From: Epilithonimonas tenax DSM 16811
GTDB lineage: Bacteria; Bacteroidota; Bacteroidia; Flavobacteriales; Weeksellaceae
Reading direction: 5' to 3'
Assembly: GCF_000428485.1 (NCBI RefSeq)
Contig: NZ_AUAA01000010.1
Span: forward strand, 1-64,000
Length of the DNA: 64,000 bases
Below, piece by piece: positions 1-7,349 of the stretch; the first letter of the stretch is position 1; every line of letters starts with the position of its first letter. The translations under genes and the position numbers were made by a program. Under the pieces are notes generated by a model that saw nothing but the letters and a program-made list of their open reading frames with translations, was not told where the DNA came from and made no database searches.

Positions 1-119
1 TACATAATGGCATCCCAAATGGTTCTTAAATCATATTTTCGTTTTCTGTTATTGAAGTTTAAAGTCTTTTTTATAAATTGCCATTGATTGTCAGAAATGT
101 TTGTAGAGTAATTTTTCAC
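1..119 (-). CDS. IS5-family transposase, N-terminal fragment (partial)
   Basis: The translation from a GTG at 119 gives 39 residues before the window ends. It contains N-I-S-D-N-Q-W and K-Y-D-L-R-T-I-W-D-A-I. This matches the start of IS5-family (DUF4096/DDE) transposases, whose first helix reads like S-D-x-Q-W and whose next motif reads like R-K-Y-D-L-R-x-x-x-D-A-I. The protein would catalyse excision and insertion of the element. The catalytic DDE residues lie beyond the window. No ATG is available in frame, so GTG is the likely start. Whether the copy is intact cannot be told from here. Confidence 0.7.
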   Translation of the reverse strand, partial: MKNYSTNISDNQWQFIKKTLNFNNRKRKYDLRTIWDAIM

Positions 120-253
120 CGTAGCTTAATTGATTAGTTACCAACAAGTTACGAAAAATAATCTACATAAACAACTGACAATCAATTTTTTAAATTATTT
201 TTTTACAGATCCACTCCTTACAAATTTTTCTAATTTAATTTTTAAACAGGCTC
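1..253 (-). mobile_element. Outer end of an IS5-family insertion sequence (truncated by window edge)
   Basis: The minus strand encodes the start of an IS5-type transposase from position 119 leftwards. About 120 bp upstream of that start lies a sequence that reads GAGCCTGTTTAAAAAT on the minus strand (253 to 238), which I take as the terminal inverted repeat. It is followed outside the element by TAA (254-256), a possible 3-bp target duplication of the TNA type used by part of the IS5 family. The other end is outside the window, so the duplication cannot be confirmed. The same terminal sequence recurs at 32726 and 44637, which supports its being a mobile-element end. Confidence 0.6.
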
Positions 254-379
254 TAAATGATTTTTTAAGAAATCATTTGTGTGCAAACTATAAGCCGGAA
301 AAAAAAACAGTCATAGCGCTGATCCCGTTTCTTTTGAGCATCTAAAAATCTTATTTTTACAGGTCATAAAAAAGCAGAA
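254..379. other. Spacer between IS end and first glycosyltransferase
   Basis: No gene is supported here; an open frame at 130-345 has no family resemblance, is AT-rich and runs across the IS end. A perfect 9-bp hairpin (AAATGATTT at 255-263, AAATCATTT at 270-278) follows the IS terminus. The promoter-like TATTTTTA box at 352-359 serves the gene at 380. Confidence 0.5.
352..359 (+). promoter_or_regulatory. Candidate -7 box TATTTTTA for the 380 gene
   Basis: TATTTTTA differs from the flavobacterial -7 consensus TAnnTTTG only at the last base and sits about 20 nt before the ATG at 380. The same TATTTTTA sequence followed by C-A occurs upstream of three other genes in the window, which raises its credibility. 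Confidence 0.4.
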
Positions 380-1522
380 ATGAACCAGAAAATTAAAGTT
401 CTCTTCCGACACAGATCCATGGAAATGGGCGGCGTAGAAAAGGTGATCTTGAGCTTATTAGAGCATCTTGACAGAGACAAATTTGACATCACTTACCTTG
501 TCAGTTTACACCAAGGCGAGTTGAGAAACAAAGTTCCTTCACACGTGCACTATGTGAAAATAAACAGAGGAAAGGAAGATTTTTCCAAAAATCCTTTGAT
601 CCATAAAATCCAATTGGTCCTACGTGGTTTGAAAATTAAATTCCTAAAAACATTTCCCGCACTATTAGATAAAATCTATTTGAATCAAAAATTTGACGTA
701 GAGATTGCATCTACCTATGGGGATTACAATTCTGTGATTAGAAGTCCCAACAAAAATTCTAAAAAAATAGGCTGGCTCCACTCTGACATCACACATCCCG
801 GACTAAAAGTCATACTTCCCGAAATACTGAGAAACCTACAAAGTTTTGACCACGTCATATACGGTTCTCAGCAATCCCACGATGTCCTGCACCAAACGTT
901 TCCTGATGTGAGGATTAAAAGTGAAAGTGTCATTCTCAATGCAATTCCAATAGAAGCGCTAAAAGTAAAAGCAAAAGAATTCCCCGTAGAGTACGACAAG
1001 ATCCCGACTTTTGTTTCTGTTGCAAGATTACATTACAGAAAAGGCTTCCAAAAGTTGGTAGAAGCACACAAAATGCTTATGGATGAAGGCTTTATACATC
1101 AGATCATTGTCATTGGTGATGGCGAAGAAAAATCAAATCTTGAAAATCAAATCAAGAACTCTGGCGTGCAGGACAGCTTTAAACTATTAGGAACCAAAAT
1201 GAACCCCTATCCTTATGTGAAAAATGCCGATTTTTACGTAATGCCATCACAAACCGAAGGCTGGCCACTGATCATTGCAGAAACACTAATCCTCCAGATA
1301 CCTATCATCGCAACAGATGTAGGCGGAATCCCAGAGATGATCACGCACGGGCGAAACGGTTATTTGGTAAGCTATGATTCTCAAAAGATAAAAGAGGCGA
1401 TGAAAGAATTTTTGACCAATTCGCCATTGATCGAAACAATCAAAGAAAACCTCAAAGATTCGGAAAAGCAATTCGACAATCAGAAGATCTTCGACGACGT
1501 CACAAAGATCATCGAAAACTAA
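380..1522 (+). CDS. Glycosyltransferase family 4, GT-B fold (copy 1)
   Basis: Retaining GT4 glycosyltransferase that would transfer a sugar from a nucleotide-sugar donor to a growing surface glycan on the cytoplasmic face of the inner membrane. It has 380 residues. The N-terminal acceptor domain starts with a beta strand and a glycine loop (G17-G18-V-E20). The C-terminal donor domain starts near residue 212 and carries the E-x7-E donor-binding motif at E293 and E301, followed by the usual T-D-V-G-G-I-P-E segment. It is closely similar to the gene at 1773 (the first 19 residues are nearly identical) and more distantly to the one at 5213, so the locus grew by duplication. Sugar and linkage cannot be read from sequence. 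Confidence 0.9.
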   Translation: MNQKIKVLFRHRSMEMGGVEKVILSLLEHLDRDKFDITYLVSLHQGELRNKVPSHVHYVKINRGKEDFSKNPLIHKIQLVLRGLKIKFLKTFPALLDKIYLNQKFDVEIASTYGDYNSVIRSPNKNSKKIGWLHSDITHPGLKVILPEILRNLQSFDHVIYGSQQSHDVLHQTFPDVRIKSESVILNAIPIEALKVKAKEFPVEYDKIPTFVSVARLHYRKGFQKLVEAHKMLMDEGFIHQIIVIGDGEEKSNLENQIKNSGVQDSFKLLGTKMNPYPYVKNADFYVMPSQTEGWPLIIAETLILQIPIIATDVGGIPEMITHGRNGYLVSYDSQKIKEAMKEFLTNSPLIETIKENLKDSEKQFDNQKIFDDVTKIIEN

Positions 1523-1524
1523 TT

Positions 1525-1680
1525 CTATCTGATTCTTTTTGCCTTTTTGAATTGATACGGCTGATTCTTCTTGATAAAAGCGTCCAGCTTTTTACGGTCT
1601 TTTTCTAATTCTTACGCCGCAATTCTGGATCAAGGTCTGGCCGTTTGTGTTAAGCGAAAAAGGTCGAACTGATTTCTGCT
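1525..1680 (-). pseudogene. Decayed C-terminal remnant of an unidentified gene
   Basis: On the minus strand the last 23 codons before a TAG at 1527-1525 read as a lysine-rich, coding-like tail (K-K-L-D-A-F-I-K-K-N-Q-P-Y-Q-F-K-K-A-K-R-I-R). A TAA interrupts that frame two codons earlier. Shifting by one base restores R-P-D-L-D-P-E-L-R-R-K, so a single-base deletion near 1609 would join the two halves. Another shift is needed further upstream. This looks like a gene end left behind when the glycosyltransferase genes were inserted or duplicated. I do not recognise the family. Confidence 0.4.
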
Positions 1681-1740
1681 ATTTTACCAACCATTTATTT
1701 TTTTGAAGTTCTAAAATACAAATTTTACAACAAACAGTCA

Positions 1741-1748
1741 TACATTTG
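1741..1748 (+). promoter_or_regulatory. -7 box TACATTTG for glycosyltransferase copy 2
   Basis: An exact TAnnTTTG match lies 25 nt before the ATG at 1773. It overlaps the more upstream in-frame start at 1746, which argues that 1773 is the real start. No clear TTG element is visible at the expected distance. Confidence 0.5.
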
Positions 1749-1772
1749 TATTTTAATCAGAAAAGCACATCA

Positions 1773-2924
1773 ATGAATTCAAAAATAAAAGTTCTTTTCC
1801 GACACAGGTCTATGGAAATGGGTGGTGTAGAAAAAGTACTTCTGGATCTTTTAGAAAATCTCCCGAGAGATATTTTTGACATGACACTATTACTCACCAT
1901 CTATCAAGGCGAATTAAGAACCAAGATTCCTGCAGACATTCGTCTCATCTCGATGCAAAAAGGTCGGGAAGATATGAGCAAATATGCGCTTTTCAGAAAT
2001 TTTCAGTTACTAAAAAGAGCTTTCACGCTCTGGTTTTATCGCCAATTTCCAAAAGCGCTTTACAAACATTATATCAATCAACATTTTGACATAGAAGTTG
2101 CGCTAGGATACGGGGATTTTGATCCAGTTTTGGACAGTCCTATCAAATCGAAAAAGATTGGCTGGTTTCACACCGATGTAAGTTACGACAACGACCATGA
2201 AAGAGTAATGTATCGGATTAACGCACTGAAAAAATTTGACTGGACGATTTTCGGCTCGAGGCAGACCCGACAGGTGATCGAAGATCTCTACAACATAACC
2301 TATCCTAAAAGTTCTGTGATTTATAATGCTATTAAAATTGCTGACGTTAAAGTAAAAGGGGAGCAATTTTCGGTTAAATATGATCTTCATCCCGTTTTCT
2401 CTTCCATGGGAAGATTGCATAGCCGGAAAAATTACCACACGCTGATGAAAATACACAAAAGACTTCTGGATGAAGGATTTCCTCATTCCATCGCCGTTAT
2501 TGGGGGCGGTGGCGAAATGGATAATTTGAAAAACCAAGCGAAAGAACTCGATGTAGAAAAAACATTTTTACTGTTGGATTCTCAAATCAATCCATATCCT
2601 TACATCAAAAATTCTGATTATTTCGTTCTACCTTCGGAGTCAGAATCTTATCCTCTGACGATTGGCGAAGTGATGGGGCTTAATATTCCGATCATCTGCA
2701 CAAATGTTGGTGGAATACCAGAAATGATTGATCATAACATTGATGGATATCTCGTAAATCCTGATGAAAAATCAATATACGAAGGAATGAAACTCTTCCT
2801 TACCAATACGGAAATCGTTTCGGACATAAAAGCGAAGATGGCAAAAGGGCTTGAGAAATTTGACAATCAGAAAATATATGACGACGTCACTGCTATTTTC
2901 GTTAACCAACATCAAACCAAATAA
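1773..2924 (+). CDS. Glycosyltransferase family 4, GT-B fold (copy 2)
   Basis: GT4 glycosyltransferase of 383 residues, paralogue of the gene at 380. Both proteins begin with the same K-I-K-V-L-F-R-H-R-S-M-E-M-G-G-V-E-K-V segment. The E-x7-E motif is at E291 and E299, in the context S-E-S-Y-P-L-T-I-G-E. The start is set at 1773 because it lines up with the paralogue; an upstream start at 1746 would lie inside the -7 box. Its stop codon overlaps the ATG of the GT2 gene by one base, so the two are co-transcribed and probably translationally coupled. Acceptor and donor are unknown; the surrounding genes suggest O-antigen or capsule assembly. Confidence 0.9.
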   Translation: MNSKIKVLFRHRSMEMGGVEKVLLDLLENLPRDIFDMTLLLTIYQGELRTKIPADIRLISMQKGREDMSKYALFRNFQLLKRAFTLWFYRQFPKALYKHYINQHFDIEVALGYGDFDPVLDSPIKSKKIGWFHTDVSYDNDHERVMYRINALKKFDWTIFGSRQTRQVIEDLYNITYPKSSVIYNAIKIADVKVKGEQFSVKYDLHPVFSSMGRLHSRKNYHTLMKIHKRLLDEGFPHSIAVIGGGGEMDNLKNQAKELDVEKTFLLLDSQINPYPYIKNSDYFVLPSESESYPLTIGEVMGLNIPIICTNVGGIPEMIDHNIDGYLVNPDEKSIYEGMKLFLTNTEIVSDIKAKMAKGLEKFDNQKIYDDVTAIFVNQHQTK

Positions 2925-3850
2925 TGAGCAAACCAACAGTCACTATTCTCACACCCACCTATAACCGCGCTCACACCTTGCCCCGGGTTTTTGAATCTCT
3001 TCAAAAGCAAACGTACAAAGACTTCGAATGGCTTGTTATAGATGACGGCTCTACCGATCATACGAAAGAATTAGTCGAAGAATTCCAGAAGAATTCTGAG
3101 TTCAAAATCCGATATTATCATCACGAGAATCAACATAAATTCTTAACCTTCTTCAGTGGAATTGATTTGGCGGAAGGCCAATATTTTTGTCCTTTGGACT
3201 CAGATGATGCTCTAATATCAGATTCGATCGAAATTTTGGTGAAAACTTGGCAAAGTATTCCTGATCATCAAAATATTGTTTTTGTTTGCTCACTTTGCGA
3301 AGACCAATTCGGGAATTTGGTGGGCGACCGTTTCCCAAAAGACCCCTTAATCTCCAGTATTTTTGATATGCGTTACCAATTTAAGGTGAAAGGTGACAAG
3401 TGGGGAATGGGCAAAACGGAAATATACAGAAAAATGAAACTTAACCTGACCAACCTCGCAGGAAAAGGTTTTATTCCGGAGGGGGTTTTTCAATTTCAGT
3501 TTGATCAACTTGGTTTTCATTATTGCATCAACAAAGTGACTAGAATATATTTCCGCGATTTGAATGACGAGTTTTCTCTTGCCAATCAATTCTATAATAA
3601 AAAAAACGCTTTCGGTTTGGCAGAAAATTACAAAGCTTTTCTTAATACCTATCACAAAAAGCTCTTCACCAATCCAAAAACTTTAATTCGTAATATCGGC
3701 GGATATTTGAAATTTTCTAGTATGGATAAAAGACCATTGAATCAAATTATCAAAGAATTAGATTCAATCCTAATAAAAATACTGGTGTCCTTTTTTTACC
3801 CACTTTATAAAATTAAAATTTTTGATTATCTATTGAACGATCTAAAATGA
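2924..3850 (+). CDS. Glycosyltransferase family 2 (GT-A)
   Basis: Inverting GT2 glycosyltransferase of 308 residues acting in the cytoplasm on lipid-linked glycan intermediates. The fold begins with the typical V-T-I-L-T-P-T-Y-N-R strand-loop (residues 6-15). The nucleotide-binding D40-D41-G-S-T-D follows, and the metal-binding D-S-D-D is at D92-D95. The C-terminal third is more variable and lysine-rich and carries no clear membrane helix. It overlaps the upstream GT4 gene by one base. A hairpin just after the stop probably ends the transcript. Specificity cannot be assigned. Confidence 0.9.
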   Translation: MSKPTVTILTPTYNRAHTLPRVFESLQKQTYKDFEWLVIDDGSTDHTKELVEEFQKNSEFKIRYYHHENQHKFLTFFSGIDLAEGQYFCPLDSDDALISDSIEILVKTWQSIPDHQNIVFVCSLCEDQFGNLVGDRFPKDPLISSIFDMRYQFKVKGDKWGMGKTEIYRKMKLNLTNLAGKGFIPEGVFQFQFDQLGFHYCINKVTRIYFRDLNDEFSLANQFYNKKNAFGLAENYKAFLNTYHKKLFTNPKTLIRNIGGYLKFSSMDKRPLNQIIKELDSILIKILVSFFYPLYKIKIFDYLLNDLK

Positions 3851-3854
3851 ATGT

Positions 3855-3877
3855 AAACTTTACAAACAGTAAAGTTT
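3855..3877 (+). terminator. Hairpin after the GT2 gene
   Basis: Perfect 9-bp stem (AAACTTTAC / GTAAAGTTT) with a 5-nt loop, starting 5 nt after the stop codon and followed by an A/T-rich stretch with TTTT. The stem is AT-rich, so it is a weak terminator or an RNA-end stabiliser. Confidence 0.45.
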
Positions 3878-4258
3878 ATTTTCAAAACAAGATGCACAAC
3901 CAGACAGTTATATCTTTCGACGCATCAAACTAAACCCGATTTTAAAAAAAATATGGTTTAATCTTTTTTATTCACAATCGATTTCAGATCTTACTTAATC
4001 ACATTATTTACTACTTTTAAATTACCATCTGATTTGAAGATTGTCGTAAGAAGAACCACAATAAATCTAAATTATAGTAGAAAACAGATAAAAAGCGTAG
4101 TGATTTGACATTTATTTACCAAAGAATCAATAGCACACCGCAAAAGTCCATGCATCTGTCAACCATTGTTTTTTCATAAAAAAATCACAACCATAGCATT
4201 CTATACATAACATTCTTTATAAGATGCTTATCTTTGCAGAAATTTACCCCAAGCTCAT
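3878..4258. other. Long AT-rich spacer between GT2 and ketoacyl-ACP synthase genes
   Basis: About 380 bp without a supportable gene. Near 3933-3970 there is a weak T-A-A-A-C-C / G-G-T-T-T-A pair with a long loop followed by a T run. The only convincing signal is the TATCTTTG promoter box at 4229. Confidence 0.5.
4229..4236 (+). promoter_or_regulatory. -7 box TATCTTTG for the 4259 gene
   Basis: Exact TAnnTTTG match 23 nt before the ATG. The predicted transcription start is near 4243, giving a leader of about 15 nt. This starts a new transcription unit inside the glycan block. Confidence 0.55.
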
Positions 4259-5209
4259 ATGATCAACATTGCAGCAATAGAGTATTATCTGCCCAAAAAT
4301 ATATTAACCAACGAAGACATCGCTAACGAATTCCCGGAGTGGGATGCAGAAAAAATCAAATCAAAAATAGGTGTAGAATCCAGACATTTTGTAGATGATT
4401 CACAAACTGCGCTCGATCTGGCAGTTGAAGCATGCGAAAAGCTTTTTGAGAATTACGACAGGAGCAAGATAGACTTCATCCTTTTCTGTACACAGAGTCC
4501 GGACTATTTTCTGCCGACGACTGCTTGCATATTGCAAGATAGATTGGGACTTCAAAAAAACATTGGCGCTTTGGATTTCAACCTTGGCTGTTCTGGATTC
4601 GTATACGGATTAACCCTTGCAAAAGGACTGATTTCTATTGGTTTAGCTAAAAATATTTTATTGGTGACGTCTGATACTTACACCAAGTTTTTGGATAAAA
4701 ATGACAAATCCAATAGAAGCATCTTCGGCGACGGAGCAGCTGTTACGGTTATAGAAAAAGACGATTCCAAAGCCGACTTCCAGTATGTTGTAGGAACAGA
4801 TGGTGCTGGTTACAATAACCTGATTGTAGAAAATGGCGCTGCCAGAAATACAGCGGAAAAACCGGTTCTTTTTATGAAAGGGCCAAAAATTTTCACTTTT
4901 GCATTAGAAAACATTCCGGCATTAATCAGTGAAACGCTTGAGAAAAACAAACTTAGGCTGGAGGATATCGATCTTTTTGTCTTTCACCAGGCGAGTTCTT
5001 ATATGTTGAATTATCTAAAAAATTTGTGCAATATTCCTGATGAAAAGTTCTTTTTGGATATGAAAGATATTGGAAATACGGTCTCCGCAAGCATCCCAAT
5101 CGCACTAAAATTAGCTTTAAATCAAGGTAAAATAAAAGAAGGTTTCAAAGTGATGGTTGCAGGTTTCGGTGTTGGCTACTCTTGGGGTGCTGGGATTTTA
5201 GAATTTTAA
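4259..5209 (+). CDS. 3-oxoacyl-ACP synthase III-like protein (FabH/KAS III family)
   Basis: Thiolase-fold condensing enzyme of 316 residues. The KAS III triad is complete: C111 in L-G-C-S-G-F, H243 in F-H-Q-A-S and N273 in I-G-N-T-V-S-A. The family joins an acyl-CoA or acyl-ACP starter to malonyl-ACP. Because it sits between glycosyltransferases with a 3-nt gap to the next one, it is probably not the housekeeping FabH. It may make a specialised acyl group for a surface glycan or lipid, which is inference. The length is normal for the family. Confidence 0.85.
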   Translation: MINIAAIEYYLPKNILTNEDIANEFPEWDAEKIKSKIGVESRHFVDDSQTALDLAVEACEKLFENYDRSKIDFILFCTQSPDYFLPTTACILQDRLGLQKNIGALDFNLGCSGFVYGLTLAKGLISIGLAKNILLVTSDTYTKFLDKNDKSNRSIFGDGAAVTVIEKDDSKADFQYVVGTDGAGYNNLIVENGAARNTAEKPVLFMKGPKIFTFALENIPALISETLEKNKLRLEDIDLFVFHQASSYMLNYLKNLCNIPDEKFFLDMKDIGNTVSASIPIALKLALNQGKIKEGFKVMVAGFGVGYSWGAGILEF

Positions 5210-5212
5210 ATC

Positions 5213-6358
5213 TTGAAGAAGAAAATCCTTATCAGAATCGGTTCTCTGCGCCACGGCGGCGCAGAAAAAGTGCTGGTCACTTTTCTCAAAAACCTGCCTA
5301 AGGACAAATATGAGATCGATCTTTTACTGAATCTCTATTCCGGAAAATATCTGACAGATGTTCCGCACTGGGTGAATGTGATGTACCTCAACCGTGGCGA
5401 AATGATCACGACCAATCGCCCAAAAGATATTCCAACAAAAATATACCGCGTTGTTTATCAACGTCTTTTAAAAAAATACCCAAAAATCCTTTATAAAAGA
5501 AAACTCAAAAACAAAGTTTACGACATAGAGTTCGCTGCCATTCATGGTTTTAAGGATGAAGTTCTCAATAGCCCTCTGAAATCCTCGAAAAAACTGATGT
5601 GGATCCACAATGATCTCACGCAAGTCAGCGGCTACACACCTGAGAAGATCAGACATTTTTTTCTCTATGATAAGGTCATGGTGATCTCTGAAAAAATTCA
5701 GCAGACATTCTTGGATTTGGCAAAAAATGAAACTGAGAAACAGCGAATTGTAAGAATTTACAATCCGCTGGATACTAATGAAATCTTTACAAAATCTGAA
5801 AATCCTGTTCTCAGTTACACATTCGATAAAGCGATTCCGACTTTCATTTCTGTGGGAACCGTTTTTCCTCAGAAGGGATTTGACCGCTTACTGAAAGTCC
5901 ACAAACGATTGCTGGAAGAAGGTTTCCAGCACAAAGTTCTGATCGTGGGCGACGGCTATGACTTCGAAAACGTCAGGAAGCTGAAATCAGACTTGAAACT
6001 TGATAAAACCGCCACCATGCTTGGTTTTACAGACAATCCTTATCCGTATTTCAAAGCGGCTGATTTTTATATTCTAAGTTCCAGATACGAAGGTTTCCCG
6101 ACGGTTCTGTTTGAAGCCATCACTTTGAAAAAGAACATCATCGCAACCGATGTTTCGGGCGTCACAGAAATGTTGAAAAACGGAAAACTGGGCCTGATTA
6201 CAGAAAATTCTGAGGAAGGAATTTATGAGGGGATGAAACAGGCTTTGACCAATCCAGAACATTTCAAAGCCTATCAGGACAATCTTGAGCATTACGAGAT
6301 GCCTTTCAACCTGAAAAATTCTGTCGATAAGATTATGGAAATCATTGATCATCTTTAG
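5213..6358 (+). CDS. Glycosyltransferase family 4, GT-B fold (copy 3)
   Basis: GT4 glycosyltransferase of 381 residues, a more divergent paralogue of the 380 and 1773 genes. The glycine loop is H-G-G-A-E-K near residue 14 and the E-x7-E motif is at E293 and E301 (Y-E-G-F-P-T-V-L-F-E). The start is a TTG three bases after the preceding stop; it aligns with the paralogues' N-termini and no in-frame ATG lies nearby. The tight spacing indicates an operon with the KAS III gene. The sugar transferred is unknown. Confidence 0.88.
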   Translation: MKKKILIRIGSLRHGGAEKVLVTFLKNLPKDKYEIDLLLNLYSGKYLTDVPHWVNVMYLNRGEMITTNRPKDIPTKIYRVVYQRLLKKYPKILYKRKLKNKVYDIEFAAIHGFKDEVLNSPLKSSKKLMWIHNDLTQVSGYTPEKIRHFFLYDKVMVISEKIQQTFLDLAKNETEKQRIVRIYNPLDTNEIFTKSENPVLSYTFDKAIPTFISVGTVFPQKGFDRLLKVHKRLLEEGFQHKVLIVGDGYDFENVRKLKSDLKLDKTATMLGFTDNPYPYFKAADFYILSSRYEGFPTVLFEAITLKKNIIATDVSGVTEMLKNGKLGLITENSEEGIYEGMKQALTNPEHFKAYQDNLEHYEMPFNLKNSVDKIMEIIDHL

Positions 6359-6360
6359 CA

Positions 6361-6400
6361 AGAGATTAGATATTAGAATTTAGATGTTAGATTAAAATTA
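6361..6400. repeat. Dispersed TTAGAT-type word repeat (copy 1)
   Basis: The segment consists of repeated near-copies of TTAGATATTAGA and TTTAGATGTTAGATT. Its reverse complement matches 58404-58440 over about 35 bp with only a few mismatches. Both copies lie next to gene starts or ends, outside coding sequence. Confidence 0.55.
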
Positions 6401-6422
6401 TTCTGAAGGTGACTTTTACAGT

Positions 6423-6430
6423 TAAATTTG
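6423..6430 (+). promoter_or_regulatory. -7 box TAAATTTG for the acetyltransferase
   Basis: Exact TAnnTTTG match 39 nt before the ATG at 6469, so the acetyltransferase can be transcribed on its own from a leader of about 30 nt. Confidence 0.45.
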
Positions 6431-6468
6431 TCACAGATTAAATCATTACAAATTCCTAATTTTACCAA

Positions 6469-7020
6469 ATGGCTCACAGCATTCTTCAAAAAGATTTTTA
6501 CAGAGAAAGCGGAAAATACCTGTCACATTTTCAAATGTTGAAAAAATGTTTCAGTCCCAATCTGCATTATATCTATTGGTTCCGGAATGCTCAGAAACAT
6601 CCAAAATCATCATTGACAGGCAAATTTTACAGATTAATCCTACGCCATTACCAGATCAAATACGGCTTCCAGATCTATGCGGAAACCCAGATCGGCGAAG
6701 GTTTCTACCTGGGTCATTGGGGCGCTCTGGTCATCAATCCGAAAGCCAAGATTGGGAAAAACTGCAACATTGCGCAAGGCGTCACCATTGCTCAGGCCAA
6801 CCGTGGAAAAAACGAAGGTGTTCCTGTCATCGGAAACGAAGTCTGGATAGGTCCAAATGCCGTGATTGTAGGCAACATTACCATTGGAAATAATGTCCTC
6901 ATCGCTCCGAACGCTTATGTGAATACGGATGTTCCGGACAATTCTATTGCTTTGGGAAATCCTGCGGTTATTACTTCAAAACTGAATGCAACTGAGGGCT
7001 ATATTAATAATAAAGTTTGA
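6469..7020 (+). CDS. Hexapeptide-repeat acetyltransferase (serine acetyltransferase-like, probably glycan O-acetylation)
   Basis: Left-handed beta-helix acyltransferase of 183 residues. The segment L-G-H-W-G-A-L-V-I-N followed by I-G-K-N-C-N-I-A-Q-G-V-T-I is typical of the CysE/WcaB-type branch. Further hexapeptide turns run to about residue 165, including I-G-N-E-V-W-I-G and I-G-N-N-V-L-I. The N-terminal 60 residues are helical and basic. True serine acetyltransferases are usually longer, and the position after a glycosyltransferase favours acetyl transfer from acetyl-CoA to a surface sugar. A CysE role cannot be excluded. Confidence 0.8.
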   Translation: MAHSILQKDFYRESGKYLSHFQMLKKCFSPNLHYIYWFRNAQKHPKSSLTGKFYRLILRHYQIKYGFQIYAETQIGEGFYLGHWGALVINPKAKIGKNCNIAQGVTIAQANRGKNEGVPVIGNEVWIGPNAVIVGNITIGNNVLIAPNAYVNTDVPDNSIALGNPAVITSKLNATEGYINNKV

Positions 7021-7069
7021 TTAAAGCACGGATTGCAAATTGATTAAAGCACGGATTGCAAATCCGCGC
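7018..7069. repeat. Tandem 23-bp duplication with REP-like palindrome
   Basis: A 23-bp unit (7018-7040) that begins with the stop codon TGA of the acetyltransferase is repeated exactly at 7041-7063. The second copy continues into an imperfect palindrome (AGCACGGATT, short loop, AATCCGCGCT), of the sort seen in REP elements moved by RAYT-type transposases in Bacteroidetes. No RAYT gene is in the window. Confidence 0.6.
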
Positions 7070-7236
7070 TATCGGTTCCAGTATTAAGATATTTAGGCGA
7101 GGGAAATGTAAGACTGCTTCAGATAATTGTTATTCTAAGTTAGCTGTACGAGAGTCAGATTTTGTCTTTAATATCGGTCATTCCTAATTTTCACCGTGAA
7201 AGATTGGGGGCTTCAATATTAAACTTTGTTAAAAAC
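7070..7236. other. Spacer before the first carbonic anhydrase
   Basis: Together with the repeat and promoter this makes a gap of about 330 bp. No open frame or RNA gene is supported, and nothing else stands out. Confidence 0.5.
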
Positions 7237-7268
7237 TTGGCATTTTAAATTTTTAAAGTATATTTTTG
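7237..7268 (+). promoter_or_regulatory. Flavobacterial promoter TTG-N21-TATTTTTG
   Basis: TTG at 7237-7239 is followed after 21 nt by an exact TAnnTTTG box at 7261-7268, within the known 17-23 nt spacing of the Bacteroidetes sigma-ABfr promoter. It would drive the carbonic anhydrase-SulP cluster with a leader of about 75 nt. Confidence 0.6.
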
Positions 7269-7349
7269 TGTTGTTATTGATTTGGTCTATTAGTTTTTAA
7301 AAATAGCCATTCGGAATCAAATAATTATTAATCAGCAAACTTTATTGTG

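Noticed and set aside
130-345. Open frame of 71 codons after the IS transposase
   Set aside because: TTG start, strongly AT-driven composition, no family character, and it crosses the IS end at 253.
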